64,000 nt of DNA from Paraconexibacter antarcticus (GCF_024220175.1 NZ_CP098502.1:4716514-4780513), one strand, 5' to 3'. Numbered from the stretch's first letter, positions 1 to 8,446 are shown. Translations and numbers: made by a program. Notes: a model not told the origin generated them from the letters alone.

Positions 1-112
1 GGTCCCCGAAGCCGAGGGTGGCCGTCGCGAGGGCGGCGACGGCGTGCGGGTCGATCCGCGCGTCCTCGTAGCCCCAGCCCCACCAGTTCCTCACGCGCGC
101 CGTGGTGCTCAT
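1..112 (-). CDS. FAD-binding oxidase, N-terminal fragment (partial)
   Basis: The minus strand opens with ATG at 112 and reads 37 codons to the window edge. The visible peptide starts MSTTARVRNWWGWGYED. A WWGWG motif near the N-terminus is typical of FAD-linked oxidases of the alkyldihydroxyacetonephosphate synthase/glycolate oxidase group. Only the N-terminus is visible, so the FAD domain itself cannot be checked. The gene lies 45 bp downstream of the thiolase-like gene on the same strand and may belong to the same transcript. Confidence 0.6.
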   Translation of the reverse strand, partial: MSTTARVRNWWGWGYEDARIDPHAVAALATATLGFGD

Positions 113-157
113 GCGCCGATGCTCGCAGCGTCGGGGGCGGCGCGTGCGGGGGCGGCT

Positions 158-1291
158 TCAGACGGTCGCGGCGGAGCCGAGGATGACGGTGTTCTGCCCC
201 GAGAAGACGCCGCCGTTGCCGTGGCCGAGGACGACGTCGTGCGCGCCCGAGCGGATCTGCCGGACCGCCTCGACGAGCAGCAGCAACCCGTACATCCCCG
301 GGTGCTGGTAGGCCAGCCCGCCGCCGTTCGTGTTCACCGGCAGCGACCCGCCGGGCGCGATCGCCCCCGACGCGACGAACGGGCCGCCGTCCCCCTTCGC
401 GCAGAAGCCGAGGTCCTCGAGGAAGAGGATCGGCGTGATCGTGAACGCGTCGTAGAGCTGGACGCCCGTGACGTCGGCGACGGTGAGACGCGCCTGGGCG
501 AAGGCGCGGGCGCCGGACTGCACCGCGGCGGTCTCGACGAGCGACGGCATCGAGGAGAGGTGGCGGTGGGTCGACGCCTCCCCCGCGCCGAGCAGGTGGA
601 CGGGCGGCTGCCGGAGCGTCCGCGCGCGCTCGGCGCCCGTGACGACGAGCGCGCCGCCGCCGTCGGTGAGCAGGCAGCAGTCCTTCACGCCGAGCGGGTC
701 GCAGAGGCGCGGGGCGGCGAGCACGTCCGCGACGGTGAGCGGGCCCTTGCCGTACGTCCACGCGCGCTCGTTCGAGGACGCCCACTCGCGGGCGCTCACC
801 GCCACCGCCGCGAGCTGCTCCGGGGTCGTGCCGAACTCGTGCATGTGCCGGGACGCCGCGAGCGCGTAGGCGGTCATCGGCAGCATCGGGCGGTACGGCG
901 CCTCCCACTCCGACACCTCCTGCACCGACGCCTTGTCGCGGCCCACCGAGCGCTGCGTGGAGCCGTAGGCGATGAGCGCGACCTCGCAGTCCCCGCGCTC
1001 GATGGCCGCGCGAGCGTGGGCGAGGTGCGCGAGCGGCGAGCCCCCGCCGACCTGCGTGGAGTCGAACGTCCGCGCCGTCCGGATCCCGAGCGCCTCGCCG
1101 AGGTTCAGCGACGCCCACGGCAGCTGCGTCGACGCCGCGTAGAGGCCGTCGACGTCCGCGAGCCCGAGGCCGCAGTCCTCCAGGGCCCGCAGCGACGCCT
1201 GCGCCATGAGGTCGGTCGGCGTCAGCCCGGGCGCGACCTGCCCGAGGTCGGACTCGGCGGCGCCGGCGATGGCGACGCCCGCAGGCCGCAT
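158..1291 (-). CDS. Thiolase-fold acyl-CoA protein lacking the thiolase cysteines (lipid-transfer-protein/Ltp2-like)
   Basis: This 377-residue protein has the SCP-x/Ltp thiolase fold. Visible landmarks are the YDAFTITPILFLEDLG segment and the LPVNTNGGGLAYQHPGMYG segment. The position where a true thiolase has its nucleophilic cysteine reads QVGGGSP, and the C-terminal cysteine loop reads GHGNGG, so both catalytic cysteines are missing. Family knowledge: such proteins paired with a DUF35/OB-fold partner include the steroid side-chain aldolase Ltp2, which uses tyrosines. The start at 1291 was chosen because its ATG shares the A of the partner gene's TGA (TGATG), implying translational coupling. 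A retro-aldolase or other C-C-cleaving role on an acyl-CoA is inference; substrate unknown. Confidence 0.85.
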   Translation of the reverse strand: MRPAGVAIAGAAESDLGQVAPGLTPTDLMAQASLRALEDCGLGLADVDGLYAASTQLPWASLNLGEALGIRTARTFDSTQVGGGSPLAHLAHARAAIERGDCEVALIAYGSTQRSVGRDKASVQEVSEWEAPYRPMLPMTAYALAASRHMHEFGTTPEQLAAVAVSAREWASSNERAWTYGKGPLTVADVLAAPRLCDPLGVKDCCLLTDGGGALVVTGAERARTLRQPPVHLLGAGEASTHRHLSSMPSLVETAAVQSGARAFAQARLTVADVTGVQLYDAFTITPILFLEDLGFCAKGDGGPFVASGAIAPGGSLPVNTNGGGLAYQHPGMYGLLLLVEAVRQIRSGAHDVVLGHGNGGVFSGQNTVILGSAATV

Positions 1292-1671
1292 CACAGCCCA
1301 TCGGAGCCGGGCGAAGGAGCCCCTGGCGACGGAGCCCGAGCGCCCTGCGCGAGGTCTTCCACGAAGACGGGGACCTCCCCGTCCCAGGCCAGCCGGACGC
1401 GCATCCCCACCCGAACGGCGTCGGGCGCGATGCCGACGATCCGGCTCATGAGGCGCACGCCCTCGTCGAGGTCGACGAGCGAGAGGTCGTACGGGTCCTC
1501 GCCTGCGCGGCGGATCGTCGTCGTCGCGTGGACGGTGCCGAGGCCGTCGCTCACGCGCCACCCGGCGCCGCGCACCTGCGGGGGCCAGAGCGGCAGGCCC
1601 GCGGCGTCGACCTGGTAGGCGAGCTCCCCGCGGGAGGCGTGGCCGGCGAAGGTGCGTGCGGGGGACTCCAT
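1291..1671 (-). CDS. OB-fold (DUF35-type) partner of the thiolase-like protein
   Basis: The 126-residue product reads through the pattern of DUF35 OB-fold proteins: an N-terminal segment equivalent to the rubredoxin-like zinc ribbon (LWPPQVRGAGW) followed by an OB fold (SLVDLDEGVRLMSRIVG, VGMRVRLAWDG). The CxxC pairs expected in the zinc ribbon are absent, so this is a metal-free variant. ATG at 1671 (MESPARTF) was chosen over upstream in-frame ATGs because the family begins here and the upstream extension is unlike the family. It overlaps the next gene by one base. Known relatives bind the thiolase-fold partner and help admit the acyl-CoA substrate. Confidence 0.75.
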   Translation of the reverse strand: MESPARTFAGHASRGELAYQVDAAGLPLWPPQVRGAGWRVSDGLGTVHATTTIRRAGEDPYDLSLVDLDEGVRLMSRIVGIAPDAVRVGMRVRLAWDGEVPVFVEDLAQGARAPSPGAPSPGSDGL

Positions 1672-1748
1672 GCCCGGCAGCTTGCCCGACGCACACGACG
1701 GCACCGTTGTCGGCGCGCGCGGGCTCGTCGCCGCGCGACCCCGCCCCC

Positions 1749-1754
1749 TAGGAT
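1749..1754 (+). promoter_or_regulatory. Probable -10 element (TAGGAT) of the Nudix gene
   Basis: TAGGAT lies 11 nt before the ATG at 1766, a spacing that would give an almost leaderless transcript. No clear Shine-Dalgarno sequence is present. It follows the pattern seen at many genes in this window. Confidence 0.45.
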
Positions 1755-1765
1755 TGACCGGACCG

Positions 1766-2434
1766 ATGAGCCAGCCGTCCGGCATCCTGGCGCGCGGCCC
1801 GTGGGCGATGGAGGAGATCGTCGCCACCTGGGACGCGGACCACTACGACCCGCCCACCCACGCGACCGACGCCGCCGACGCGGCGATCGCCGCGCTGGCC
1901 GAGCGCGGATCGCCGAGCCACGACGGCCACGCCGCGCGCCTCGTGGACTGGGAGGTCACGGACGCGGGCGTGCTGACGATGCGCCTGCAGCCGATCCGCT
2001 GGGCGCTGCGCCTCGTCGAGGACGACGCGTCGGCCTCGATCGCCTCGCTCTGCGTCATCCGCGACTCCGGCGGGCGCTGGCTCGCGGGGCGGCGCGCCGC
2101 GTGGCTGTCGAGCTGGGCCGGCCGCTGGGCGCTCGGCGCCGGTGGCGCGGTCGACCTCGGCGAGTCCCCGGCCGACACGCTCGTCCGGGAGCTGCGCGAG
2201 GAGTGGTCGGTCGCCCCCGCCCGCGTGCGCGGCGAGGCCCTCGTCCGCCTGCCCCACCAGATGGTCATGTTCGTCGGGCAGGCGTGGCTCGCCCCCGGCG
2301 TCGAGGACGACATCGTCCCGGACGCCGAGCACGACGAGTACGCCTGGTGGCCCGCCGAGATCGACGCCTGGCCCGACGAGGCCGACGCGCCGCTGCGCCA
2401 CATGGCGCGCCTGCTCGACGCCGCGGACGCCTAG
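1766..2434 (+). CDS. Nudix hydrolase family protein
   Basis: The protein is 222 residues from ATG 1766. The Nudix box is visible as GAVDLGE followed by seven residues and RELREEWSV, matching Gx5Ex7REUxEExGU except that the glycine after EE-x is serine. It would hydrolyse a nucleoside diphosphate linked to another moiety; the substrate cannot be told. An upstream in-frame ATG at 1652 was rejected because a TAGGAT -10 element sits just before 1766. The stop codon TAG is part of the CTAG tetranucleotide next to the insertion sequence, so the coding frame is intact despite the insertion. Confidence 0.85.
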   Translation: MSQPSGILARGPWAMEEIVATWDADHYDPPTHATDAADAAIAALAERGSPSHDGHAARLVDWEVTDAGVLTMRLQPIRWALRLVEDDASASIASLCVIRDSGGRWLAGRRAAWLSSWAGRWALGAGGAVDLGESPADTLVRELREEWSVAPARVRGEALVRLPHQMVMFVGQAWLAPGVEDDIVPDAEHDEYAWWPAEIDAWPDEADAPLRHMARLLDAADA

Positions 2435-3432
2435 ATGGTTCGTTCCACGGATCGGTCAGGCGTAGTAGGCAGTGAGGTTGCGTGGTGGGCGGCCGAGGCG
2501 TTCGTTGAGAGCGATCGCGGCGGTGAGAGCGAGGAACTTGGCGGCCAGGCGGGTGCGGAGCGTGTGGAGCTCGCGGGCGCGGTGGTCCTCGAGGTTGAGC
2601 ATGTCTTTGCATGTCCAGAAGATCGATTCCACGCATTGCCGGATCGGGGCCAGGTGCGGCTCTTTGCCGGCCTCGTCCTTGCGTCGGGGGCGGACGATCG
2701 TGGCGCCGAGCGCGGAGGCTTGGGCGTGGAAGTCGCGGCCGGAGTAGCCCTTGTCGCCGATGACGGTGACCGGGCCGTTGCGGTGGCAGCGGGCGAGCAT
2801 GTCCAGCGCGACGTCTCGTTCGCCCGTTTTCGGGGAGGTCAGGGCAAGGGCGCGTGGAGTGCCGTCGGTCGCGAACAGGCCGTGCAGGCGGAAGCCCCAG
2901 AAGAAGCGGGAATGGCTGGCGCAGTAGCCGTACTCCGCGGCGTTGCCCAGGGCGCTGCGGCGCGTCGTTTCGACCGAGCGACCGCATTCGACCGGTGTGC
3001 TGTCGACCACGAGCAGGTCGTCGTCAAAGCCGTTGGTGTGGCGGGCGAACTCGAGGATCAGCGCTTCGATTTTGTCCGACAGGCGCTGGCGGCGTTTGAC
3101 GAAACCCGGGCGCTTGGGCAGTCGCGGGAACAGGTGCCCCAAGCGATGCGGTGCCATCGCCCAGAACTGCTCGTCAGAGCTGATCCGCAGTACCTGCTGA
3201 GCCACGCTCAACGTGACGACCTCCGCGTCGGTCAAGATCCGTTTGGCGTTCTTGCCCTTCGCAGGCAGGAGATCGTCGCAGGTGCAGTAAACAGCGATCA
3301 GCAGCAGGTCGAGGTCGGCGTCCATCGAGGCCCCCAGGGTCGGCGTTGGCGAGATAGCACCGCCGACTTCGACCTGCCTGCTTATGTCACCTGCCTACCC
3401 GACTCCTCCGCCCCCGCCGTGGAACGAACCAT
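2435..3432 (-). mobile_element. IS982-type insertion sequence, copy A
   Basis: The element is 998 bp. Terminal inverted repeats ATGGTTCGTTCCACGG occupy 2435-2450 and, inverted, 3417-3432. CTAG flanks both ends (2431-2434 and 3433-3436) and is either a 4-bp target duplication or a palindromic target. It carries one transposase gene on the minus strand. A second copy of the same length lies inverted at 33581-34578. The left flank is the stop codon of the Nudix gene, and the right flank is six bases before the DUF3817 gene, so the element separates two co-directional genes. Confidence 0.93.
2456..3325 (-). CDS. IS982-type DDE transposase, copy A
   Basis: This 289-residue transposase matches the IS982 family as I know it: an N-terminal DADLDLLL segment, then LLVVDSTPVECGRS, EYGYCASHSRFFWGFRLH, VIGDKGYSGRDF and QCVESIFW. 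Candidate DDE residues are D108, D191 and E233. The start is 107 bp inside the element's right end. The frame is complete and identical in translation to copy B, so transposition competence is plausible. Base composition is less G+C-rich than the neighbours, consistent with transfer. Confidence 0.93.
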   Translation of the reverse strand: MDADLDLLLIAVYCTCDDLLPAKGKNAKRILTDAEVVTLSVAQQVLRISSDEQFWAMAPHRLGHLFPRLPKRPGFVKRRQRLSDKIEALILEFARHTNGFDDDLLVVDSTPVECGRSVETTRRSALGNAAEYGYCASHSRFFWGFRLHGLFATDGTPRALALTSPKTGERDVALDMLARCHRNGPVTVIGDKGYSGRDFHAQASALGATIVRPRRKDEAGKEPHLAPIRQCVESIFWTCKDMLNLEDHRARELHTLRTRLAAKFLALTAAIALNERLGRPPRNLTAYYA

Positions 3433-3442
3433 CTAGCGCCCC

Positions 3443-3730
3443 GTGCTCACCTGGAAGCGCCTGAAGTGGGCGTCCTTCACCCACTCCACCATCTACCTGG
3501 TCCTGCTCACGGCCTGGGCGATCCCCGGCCTGCACGGCGTCGAGTTCGTCTTCGGCCTCCTCCACGGGCTCGGCTGGTTCGTCATGTGCGCGCTCATGCT
3601 CGCGGCGCTCAAGCAGCGGATCGTGAACATCCGCCTCGCGACCGCGGTCGCGGTGCTCGGAGCGGTGGGGCCGTTCATCGGAAGTGCGGAGTTCGTGCGC
3701 CAGGAGCGTGCCCGGGCCCGCACCCACTGA
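3443..3730 (+). CDS. DUF3817-type small integral membrane protein
   Basis: The 95-residue product has about three hydrophobic segments (STIYLVLLTAWAIPG; GLGWFVMCALMLAAL; LATAVAVLGAVGPFIG), as in the DUF3817 family, whose role is unknown. The GTG at 3443 is the only usable start because TAG at 3434-3436 closes the frame upstream. The IS ends ten bases before the gene; without it the gene would start six bases after a CTAG stop codon. No Shine-Dalgarno sequence is visible, so its expression may now depend on the IS. A distant paralogue sits at 43408-43716. Confidence 0.7.
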   Translation: MLTWKRLKWASFTHSTIYLVLLTAWAIPGLHGVEFVFGLLHGLGWFVMCALMLAALKQRIVNIRLATAVAVLGAVGPFIGSAEFVRQERARARTH

Positions 3731-3772
3731 GGCACGACTCCGAGCCGAGTTCGTGCGCCAGGAGCGTGCCCG
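3689..3772 (+). repeat. 26-bp direct repeat pair at the end of the DUF3817 gene
   Basis: A 26-bp sequence beginning GAGTTCGTGCGCCAGGAGC occurs exactly at 3689-3714 (the last codons of the gene) and at 3747-3772 (intergenic). The copies are 58 bp apart. It may come from a local duplication or be a dispersed repeat; one window cannot tell. Confidence 0.8.
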
Positions 3773-3873
3773 CTCGCACGCGGTCTGACCGGTCTCCTCC
3801 CGGCGGGGGAGATCCACCTGACGAAGACATGACAGACGCGTCTCACCGGAGCCCGCGTGGGGGTCCTGCGCGC

Positions 3874-3879
3874 TAGAGT
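3874..3879 (+). promoter_or_regulatory. Possible -10 element (TAGAGT) of the OGDH fusion gene
   Basis: TAGAGT lies 17 nt before the ATG at 3897 and fits the TAnnnT consensus of the actinobacterial primary sigma factor. It would give a leader of roughly 10 nt. No -35 element is obvious. Confidence 0.35.
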
Positions 3880-3896
3880 CGACGGCTAGACAACTT

Positions 3897-6800
3897 ATGG
3901 CGATTAACACGACGATTCAGGTGGTCGCGCCCGGGGCGGGCGAGTCGGTCACCGAGGGCGAAATCCTCGAATGGCACGTGAAGGAGGGGGATCGCGTAGG
4001 CCTCGACGACACGCTCGTCGAGATCTCGACCGACAAGGTCGACGTCGAAGTGCCGTCGCCGGCGGCCGGCACGATCGTCAAGCTCCACGCCGAGGAGGGC
4101 GAGACGATCACCGTCGGCCAGCTCCTGGCGGAGATCCAGCCGGACGACGGCTCGGCCCCGGCCACGCCGGACGCGCCCGCCGACGGCGGCGACGCGAGCC
4201 CGCCGCCCACCGGCAACATCGACCCCGAGTCCGACGGCGAGTTCGACCCGGCCGACACCGAGGCCGACCAGGACGAGCGCCAGGACAGCTCCTCCGACAG
4301 CGCCGGCGGGGGCGGCGTCGCGGCCGACGCGGGCAGCGGCGAGCTGCTCGACATCGTCACCCCCGGCGCGGGCGAGTCCGTCACCGAGGGCGACATCCTC
4401 GAGTGGCACGTGAAGGTCGGCGACACCGTCGACGCCGACCAGACGATCGTCGAGATCTCGACCGACAAGGTCGACGTCGAGCTGCCGTCCCCCGCCGCGG
4501 GCACGATCGCGGAGATCCTCGCCGAGGAGGGCGAGACGGTCACCGTCGGCCAGGTCATCGCGCGCCTGCAGGTCGGTGCGGGGGCCGCGAAGGCCGCCGA
4601 CCCGGCCCCGTCCGCGCTCGACGCGTCCGCCGCCCCCGAGGCGCCGGCGACGAAGCCCGCCGGCGGCAACGGCAGCGTGCCGGAGGGGACCAAGGTCACC
4701 CCCGTCGCCGCGCGCGTCGCGGCGGCCAAGGGCGTCGACCTCGGTGCCCTCACCGGGTCCGGCCCCCAGGGCCGCATCACGAAGGCCGACGTCCTCTCCG
4801 GCAACGGCTCCGGCTCCAACGGCGCCGCCGCGGCCCCCGCCCCGGCGGCCGCCAAGCCTGCCGGCGCGAAGCCGATCAAGGGCGCCGCGGCGATGCTCGC
4901 GCGGTACATGGACGAGTCCCGCGCGATCCCGACCGCGACCTCGTTCCGCACGATCACCGTCACGGTGATGGACGCCCGCCGCAAGGAGCTGAAGGCCGCC
5001 GGCCAGAAGGTCTCCTTCACGCACCTCATCGCCTACGCGATCGCGCTGGCGGCGACGCAGGACATGCCGGTGATGGCGCACCACTTCGACGAGATCGACG
5101 GCAAGCCGCACCGCATCGACGACGGCGCCGTCAACCTCGGCATCGCCGTCGACGTGACGAACAAGAAGGGCGAGCGCACGCTGATGGTCCCGGTCATCCG
5201 GGACGCGGGCCGCCTCTCGTTCGCCGGGTTCAAGGCCGCCTTCGACGAGCTCATCGAGAAGGCCCGCACGAACTCGCTCACCGCGGACGACCTCCAGGGC
5301 GCCAACGTCTCGCTGACGAACCCCGGCGGCATCGGCACGATCGCCTCGGTCCCGCGCCTCATGACGGGCCAGGGCACGATCATCGCCACGGGCTCGATCG
5401 CCTACCCGGTCGGCCTCGGGAACATCGGCGACATGATCGGCGCCGAGAAGGTCATGACCATGACCTCGACGTACGACCACCGCATCATCCAGGGCGCCGA
5501 GTCCGGCCAGTTCCTGAAGACGGTCGAGGAGTACCTCCAAGGCGAGCACGGCTTCTACGAGGGCGTCTTCCACGCGCTCGACGCCGAGCTCGGCGCCCCG
5601 CCGCAGCCGCCGGCGCCCGCCGCCGCGGCGGCCGCGGCGCGGGACAGCGCCACCGGGAGTCCGGCGACCGCGACGCCCGGGGTCGTCGACGAGGAGCTCC
5701 TGCAGGCCGTGCAGGCTGCGGTCTCACTCGTCAAGGCCCACCGCACGCACGGCCACCTGGCCGCCCGCCTGGACCCGCTCGGGTCCGAGCCCGAGGGCGA
5801 CCCCGCGCTCGACCCCGAGCCCCTCGGCCTCACGCCGGAGCTCATGGCGAAGATCCCCGCCAAGATCCTCCGGATGCACGTGCCGGGCGCGACGCTCGCC
5901 GACGCGCTCCCGCACCTGAAGGAGACGTACTGCGGCACGATCGCCTACGAGATCGAGCACATCGCCTCGCACCGCCAGCGCGTCTGGCTGCGCGAGAAGG
6001 TCGAGTCGGGCGCCTTCCGCAGCCCGCTGACCTCCGAGGAGCAGCAGGCGCTGCTCAAGCGCCTCATCGAGGTCGACGCCTTCGAGCGCTTCATGCACAA
6101 GGCCTACCTCGGGCAGAAGCAGTTCTCCGTCGAGGGCCTCGACATGACGGTCCCGATGATCGACGAGATGATCCAGCTGTCCGCCGCGCACGGGGCCCGT
6201 GAGGTCGTCCTCGGCATGGCGCACCGCGGCCGGCTCAACGTCCTCGCGCACAACCTCGGGCGGCCGTACGCGTCGATCTTCGCGGAGTTCGAGGGCGCCT
6301 CGACGCTCGAGGCGATCACGACGATCCCGCAGGGCGGGACCGGCGACGTGAAGTACCACCACGGCGCGCAGGGCTCCTACCAGCTGCCCGACGGCTCATC
6401 GATCCTCGTGAACCTCGAGTCGAACCCCTCGCACCTCGAGTTCGTGCACCCGGTCGTCGTCGGCGCGTCACGCGCCGCGCAGACCACCCGCCAGGGTCCG
6501 CACGCCCACCGCGACACCGCGGCGGCCGTCCCGATCGTCCTCCACGGCGACGCGGCCTTCCCCGGCCAGGGCGTGGTGGCGGAGTCGATGAACCTGCAGG
6601 CGCTCGACGGCTACCAGGTCGGCGGCACGCTGCACATCATCACGAACAACCAGGTCGGCTTCACCACCGATCCGGAGGACTCGCGCTCCACCCGGTGGGC
6701 CTCGGATCCCGCGAAGGGCTTCGACGTCCCGATCATCCACGTGAACGCCGACGACGTCGCCGCCTGCATCAGCGCGGTCCGGCTCGCCTTCGCGTTCCGC

Positions 6801-8333
6801 CAGGAGTTCGGCCACGACGTCCTCATCGACCTCATCGGCTACCGCCGCTTCGGTCACAACGAGGCGGACGAGCCCGCGTACACGCAGCCGGAGATGACCG
6901 CGGTCATCAAGAAGAAGCAGCGCGTCAGCGACCTGTTCGCCGAGTCCCTCATCTCCTCCGGCGTCATCACCACCGAGGACGTCGAGTCCGCGAAGAGCGC
7001 GGTCTGGGACGAGATGTCCGAGCTGCACGCGGATCTCAAGGCCCAGATCAAGGACGCGGCCGACTCGGGCTCGCCGACGCAGCAGACGGGCGAGTACACG
7101 CTCGACCGCTCCCCGTCGCCCGAGGTGAAGACCGCCGTCTCCGCCGCGCGCCTGCTGTCGCTCAACGAGGAGCTGCTCTCCACGCCCGAGGGCTTCACGG
7201 TCCATCCGAAGCTCGTGAAGCAGCTCGAGCGCCGCCGCAAGGCCGTCGGCCCCGACGGCGGGATCGACTGGGGCCACGCCGAGGCCCTTGCCTACGCGTC
7301 GCTCCTCACGGAGGGCATCCCGATCCGCCTCACGGGTCAGGACGTCCAGCGCGGCACGTTCAGCCACCGCCACATGGTGCTGCACGACGCGAAGAACGGG
7401 CAGCGGATCTCGCCGATCCAGAACCTGCCCGGCGCCCTGGCCCCGATCGAGCTGCACAACTCGCCGCTCAGCGAGACCGCCTGCCTCGGCTTCGAGTACG
7501 GCTACTCGCAGGAGGCTCCGGAGACGCTCGTCATCTGGGAGGCGCAGTTCGGCGACTTCGCCAACGGCGCGCAGGTCATCATCGACCAGTTCATCGTATC
7601 GGGCCTCGCGAAGTGGGGCCAGTCCTCCCGCCTGACGCTCCTGCTCCCGCACGGCTACGAGGGCTCGGGCCCGGAGCACTCCTCCGCGCGCCTGGAGCGG
7701 TTCCTCCAGCTCGCGGCCGAGGGGAACATCCGCGTCGCGAACGTCACGACGCCGGCGCAGTACTTCCATCTCATCCGCCGTCAGGCCCGGATCGCGAAGC
7801 AGCGCCCGCTCGTCGTCATGCAGCCGAAGTCGCTCCTCCGGCTGCCGCAGGCGACGAACCGGATCGAGCACCTCGCGGAGACGCAGTTCTTCCCGGTGCT
7901 CGGCGAGCCGCGCGTCCCGATCGACAAGGTCACCCGCCTCGTGCTCTGCACGGGCAAGATCTACTACGACCTCGTGGGCCACCCGGACCGTCAGGACAAC
8001 GAGGGCGTCGCGGTCGGCCGCGTCGAACTGCTCTACCCCTTCCCCGAGGGACAGATTCTCGAGCTCGTCGACACCTACCCGAACCTCAAGGAGGTCGTGT
8101 GGGTGCAGGAGGAGCCGCGCAACATGGGCGCCCGCGCGCACATGGGCCCGCGCCTCATGCAGTGCCTGCCCGAGCGGCTCGCGTTCGGCTACGTCGGCCG
8201 CCCGGAGCGCGCCTCACCGGGCGAGGGCTACCCGGCCGCGCACAACGTCGAGCAGAACCGGATCATCTCCACCGCGCTCGACCTGTCGATCCCGGTGACG
8301 CAGTACCCGCAGAAGACCCCGGGCGAGCGCTAG
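3897..8333 (+). CDS. kgd: Single-chain 2-oxoglutarate dehydrogenase E2-E1 with two lipoyl domains
   Basis: The 1478-residue chain has, in order: lipoyl domain 1 (residues 5-80, ISTDKVDVE with K47), an acidic linker, lipoyl domain 2 (about 150-225, K191), a peripheral-subunit-binding domain (about 264-300, VAAAKGVDLGALTGSGPQGRI), an E2 acyltransferase domain (about 320-550, DHR at 527-529) and an E1 thiamine-diphosphate domain to the C-terminus (GDAAFPGQG from 884, NNQVGF downstream). The E2-E1 order and the DHRIIQG sequence match mycobacterial/corynebacterial Kgd/OdhA, which oxidatively decarboxylates 2-oxoglutarate to succinyl-CoA in the TCA cycle. Those relatives lack lipoyl domains and borrow one from the pyruvate dehydrogenase E2; this chain carries two of its own. 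An E3 is still needed and is not in the window. A perfect hairpin follows the stop. Confidence 0.93.
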   Translation: MAINTTIQVVAPGAGESVTEGEILEWHVKEGDRVGLDDTLVEISTDKVDVEVPSPAAGTIVKLHAEEGETITVGQLLAEIQPDDGSAPATPDAPADGGDASPPPTGNIDPESDGEFDPADTEADQDERQDSSSDSAGGGGVAADAGSGELLDIVTPGAGESVTEGDILEWHVKVGDTVDADQTIVEISTDKVDVELPSPAAGTIAEILAEEGETVTVGQVIARLQVGAGAAKAADPAPSALDASAAPEAPATKPAGGNGSVPEGTKVTPVAARVAAAKGVDLGALTGSGPQGRITKADVLSGNGSGSNGAAAAPAPAAAKPAGAKPIKGAAAMLARYMDESRAIPTATSFRTITVTVMDARRKELKAAGQKVSFTHLIAYAIALAATQDMPVMAHHFDEIDGKPHRIDDGAVNLGIAVDVTNKKGERTLMVPVIRDAGRLSFAGFKAAFDELIEKARTNSLTADDLQGANVSLTNPGGIGTIASVPRLMTGQGTIIATGSIAYPVGLGNIGDMIGAEKVMTMTSTYDHRIIQGAESGQFLKTVEEYLQGEHGFYEGVFHALDAELGAPPQPPAPAAAAAAARDSATGSPATATPGVVDEELLQAVQAAVSLVKAHRTHGHLAARLDPLGSEPEGDPALDPEPLGLTPELMAKIPAKILRMHVPGATLADALPHLKETYCGTIAYEIEHIASHRQRVWLREKVESGAFRSPLTSEEQQALLKRLIEVDAFERFMHKAYLGQKQFSVEGLDMTVPMIDEMIQLSAAHGAREVVLGMAHRGRLNVLAHNLGRPYASIFAEFEGASTLEAITTIPQGGTGDVKYHHGAQGSYQLPDGSSILVNLESNPSHLEFVHPVVVGASRAAQTTRQGPHAHRDTAAAVPIVLHGDAAFPGQGVVAESMNLQALDGYQVGGTLHIITNNQVGFTTDPEDSRSTRWASDPAKGFDVPIIHVNADDVAACISAVRLAFAFRQEFGHDVLIDLIGYRRFGHNEADEPAYTQPEMTAVIKKKQRVSDLFAESLISSGVITTEDVESAKSAVWDEMSELHADLKAQIKDAADSGSPTQQTGEYTLDRSPSPEVKTAVSAARLLSLNEELLSTPEGFTVHPKLVKQLERRRKAVGPDGGIDWGHAEALAYASLLTEGIPIRLTGQDVQRGTFSHRHMVLHDAKNGQRISPIQNLPGALAPIELHNSPLSETACLGFEYGYSQEAPETLVIWEAQFGDFANGAQVIIDQFIVSGLAKWGQSSRLTLLLPHGYEGSGPEHSSARLERFLQLAAEGNIRVANVTTPAQYFHLIRRQARIAKQRPLVVMQPKSLLRLPQATNRIEHLAETQFFPVLGEPRVPIDKVTRLVLCTGKIYYDLVGHPDRQDNEGVAVGRVELLYPFPEGQILELVDTYPNLKEVVWVQEEPRNMGARAHMGPRLMQCLPERLAFGYVGRPERASPGEGYPAAHNVEQNRIISTALDLSIPVTQYPQKTPGER

Positions 8334-8354
8334 GCGCCGCCCCGCGAGCGGTGG

Positions 8355-8393
8355 GTGGAATCCCGGTGCCCTCAGGGAGCACCGGGATTCCAC
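8355..8393 (+). terminator. Perfect 15-bp hairpin after the OGDH gene
   Basis: GTGGAATCCCGGTGC (8355-8369) pairs exactly with 8379-8393 around a 9-nt loop, 22 bp after the stop codon. There is no T-tract, as is common in actinobacterial terminators. Confidence 0.7.
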
Positions 8394-8446
8394 TCGCCGC
8401 GGCCGCTCGCACGCAGCCCCGGGTGGGCCCGTGCCAAGCTCCGCCG

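Noticed and set aside
2435..3436. A 333-codon plus-strand open frame spanning the whole IS copy A (and its twin in copy B)
   Set aside because: It is antisense to the conserved transposase, has no family resemblance and begins in the terminal repeat; it is a by-product of codon bias.
3395..3910. Minus-strand open frame over the DUF3817 gene end
   Set aside because: It runs through the IS border and the direct repeats with no family similarity.
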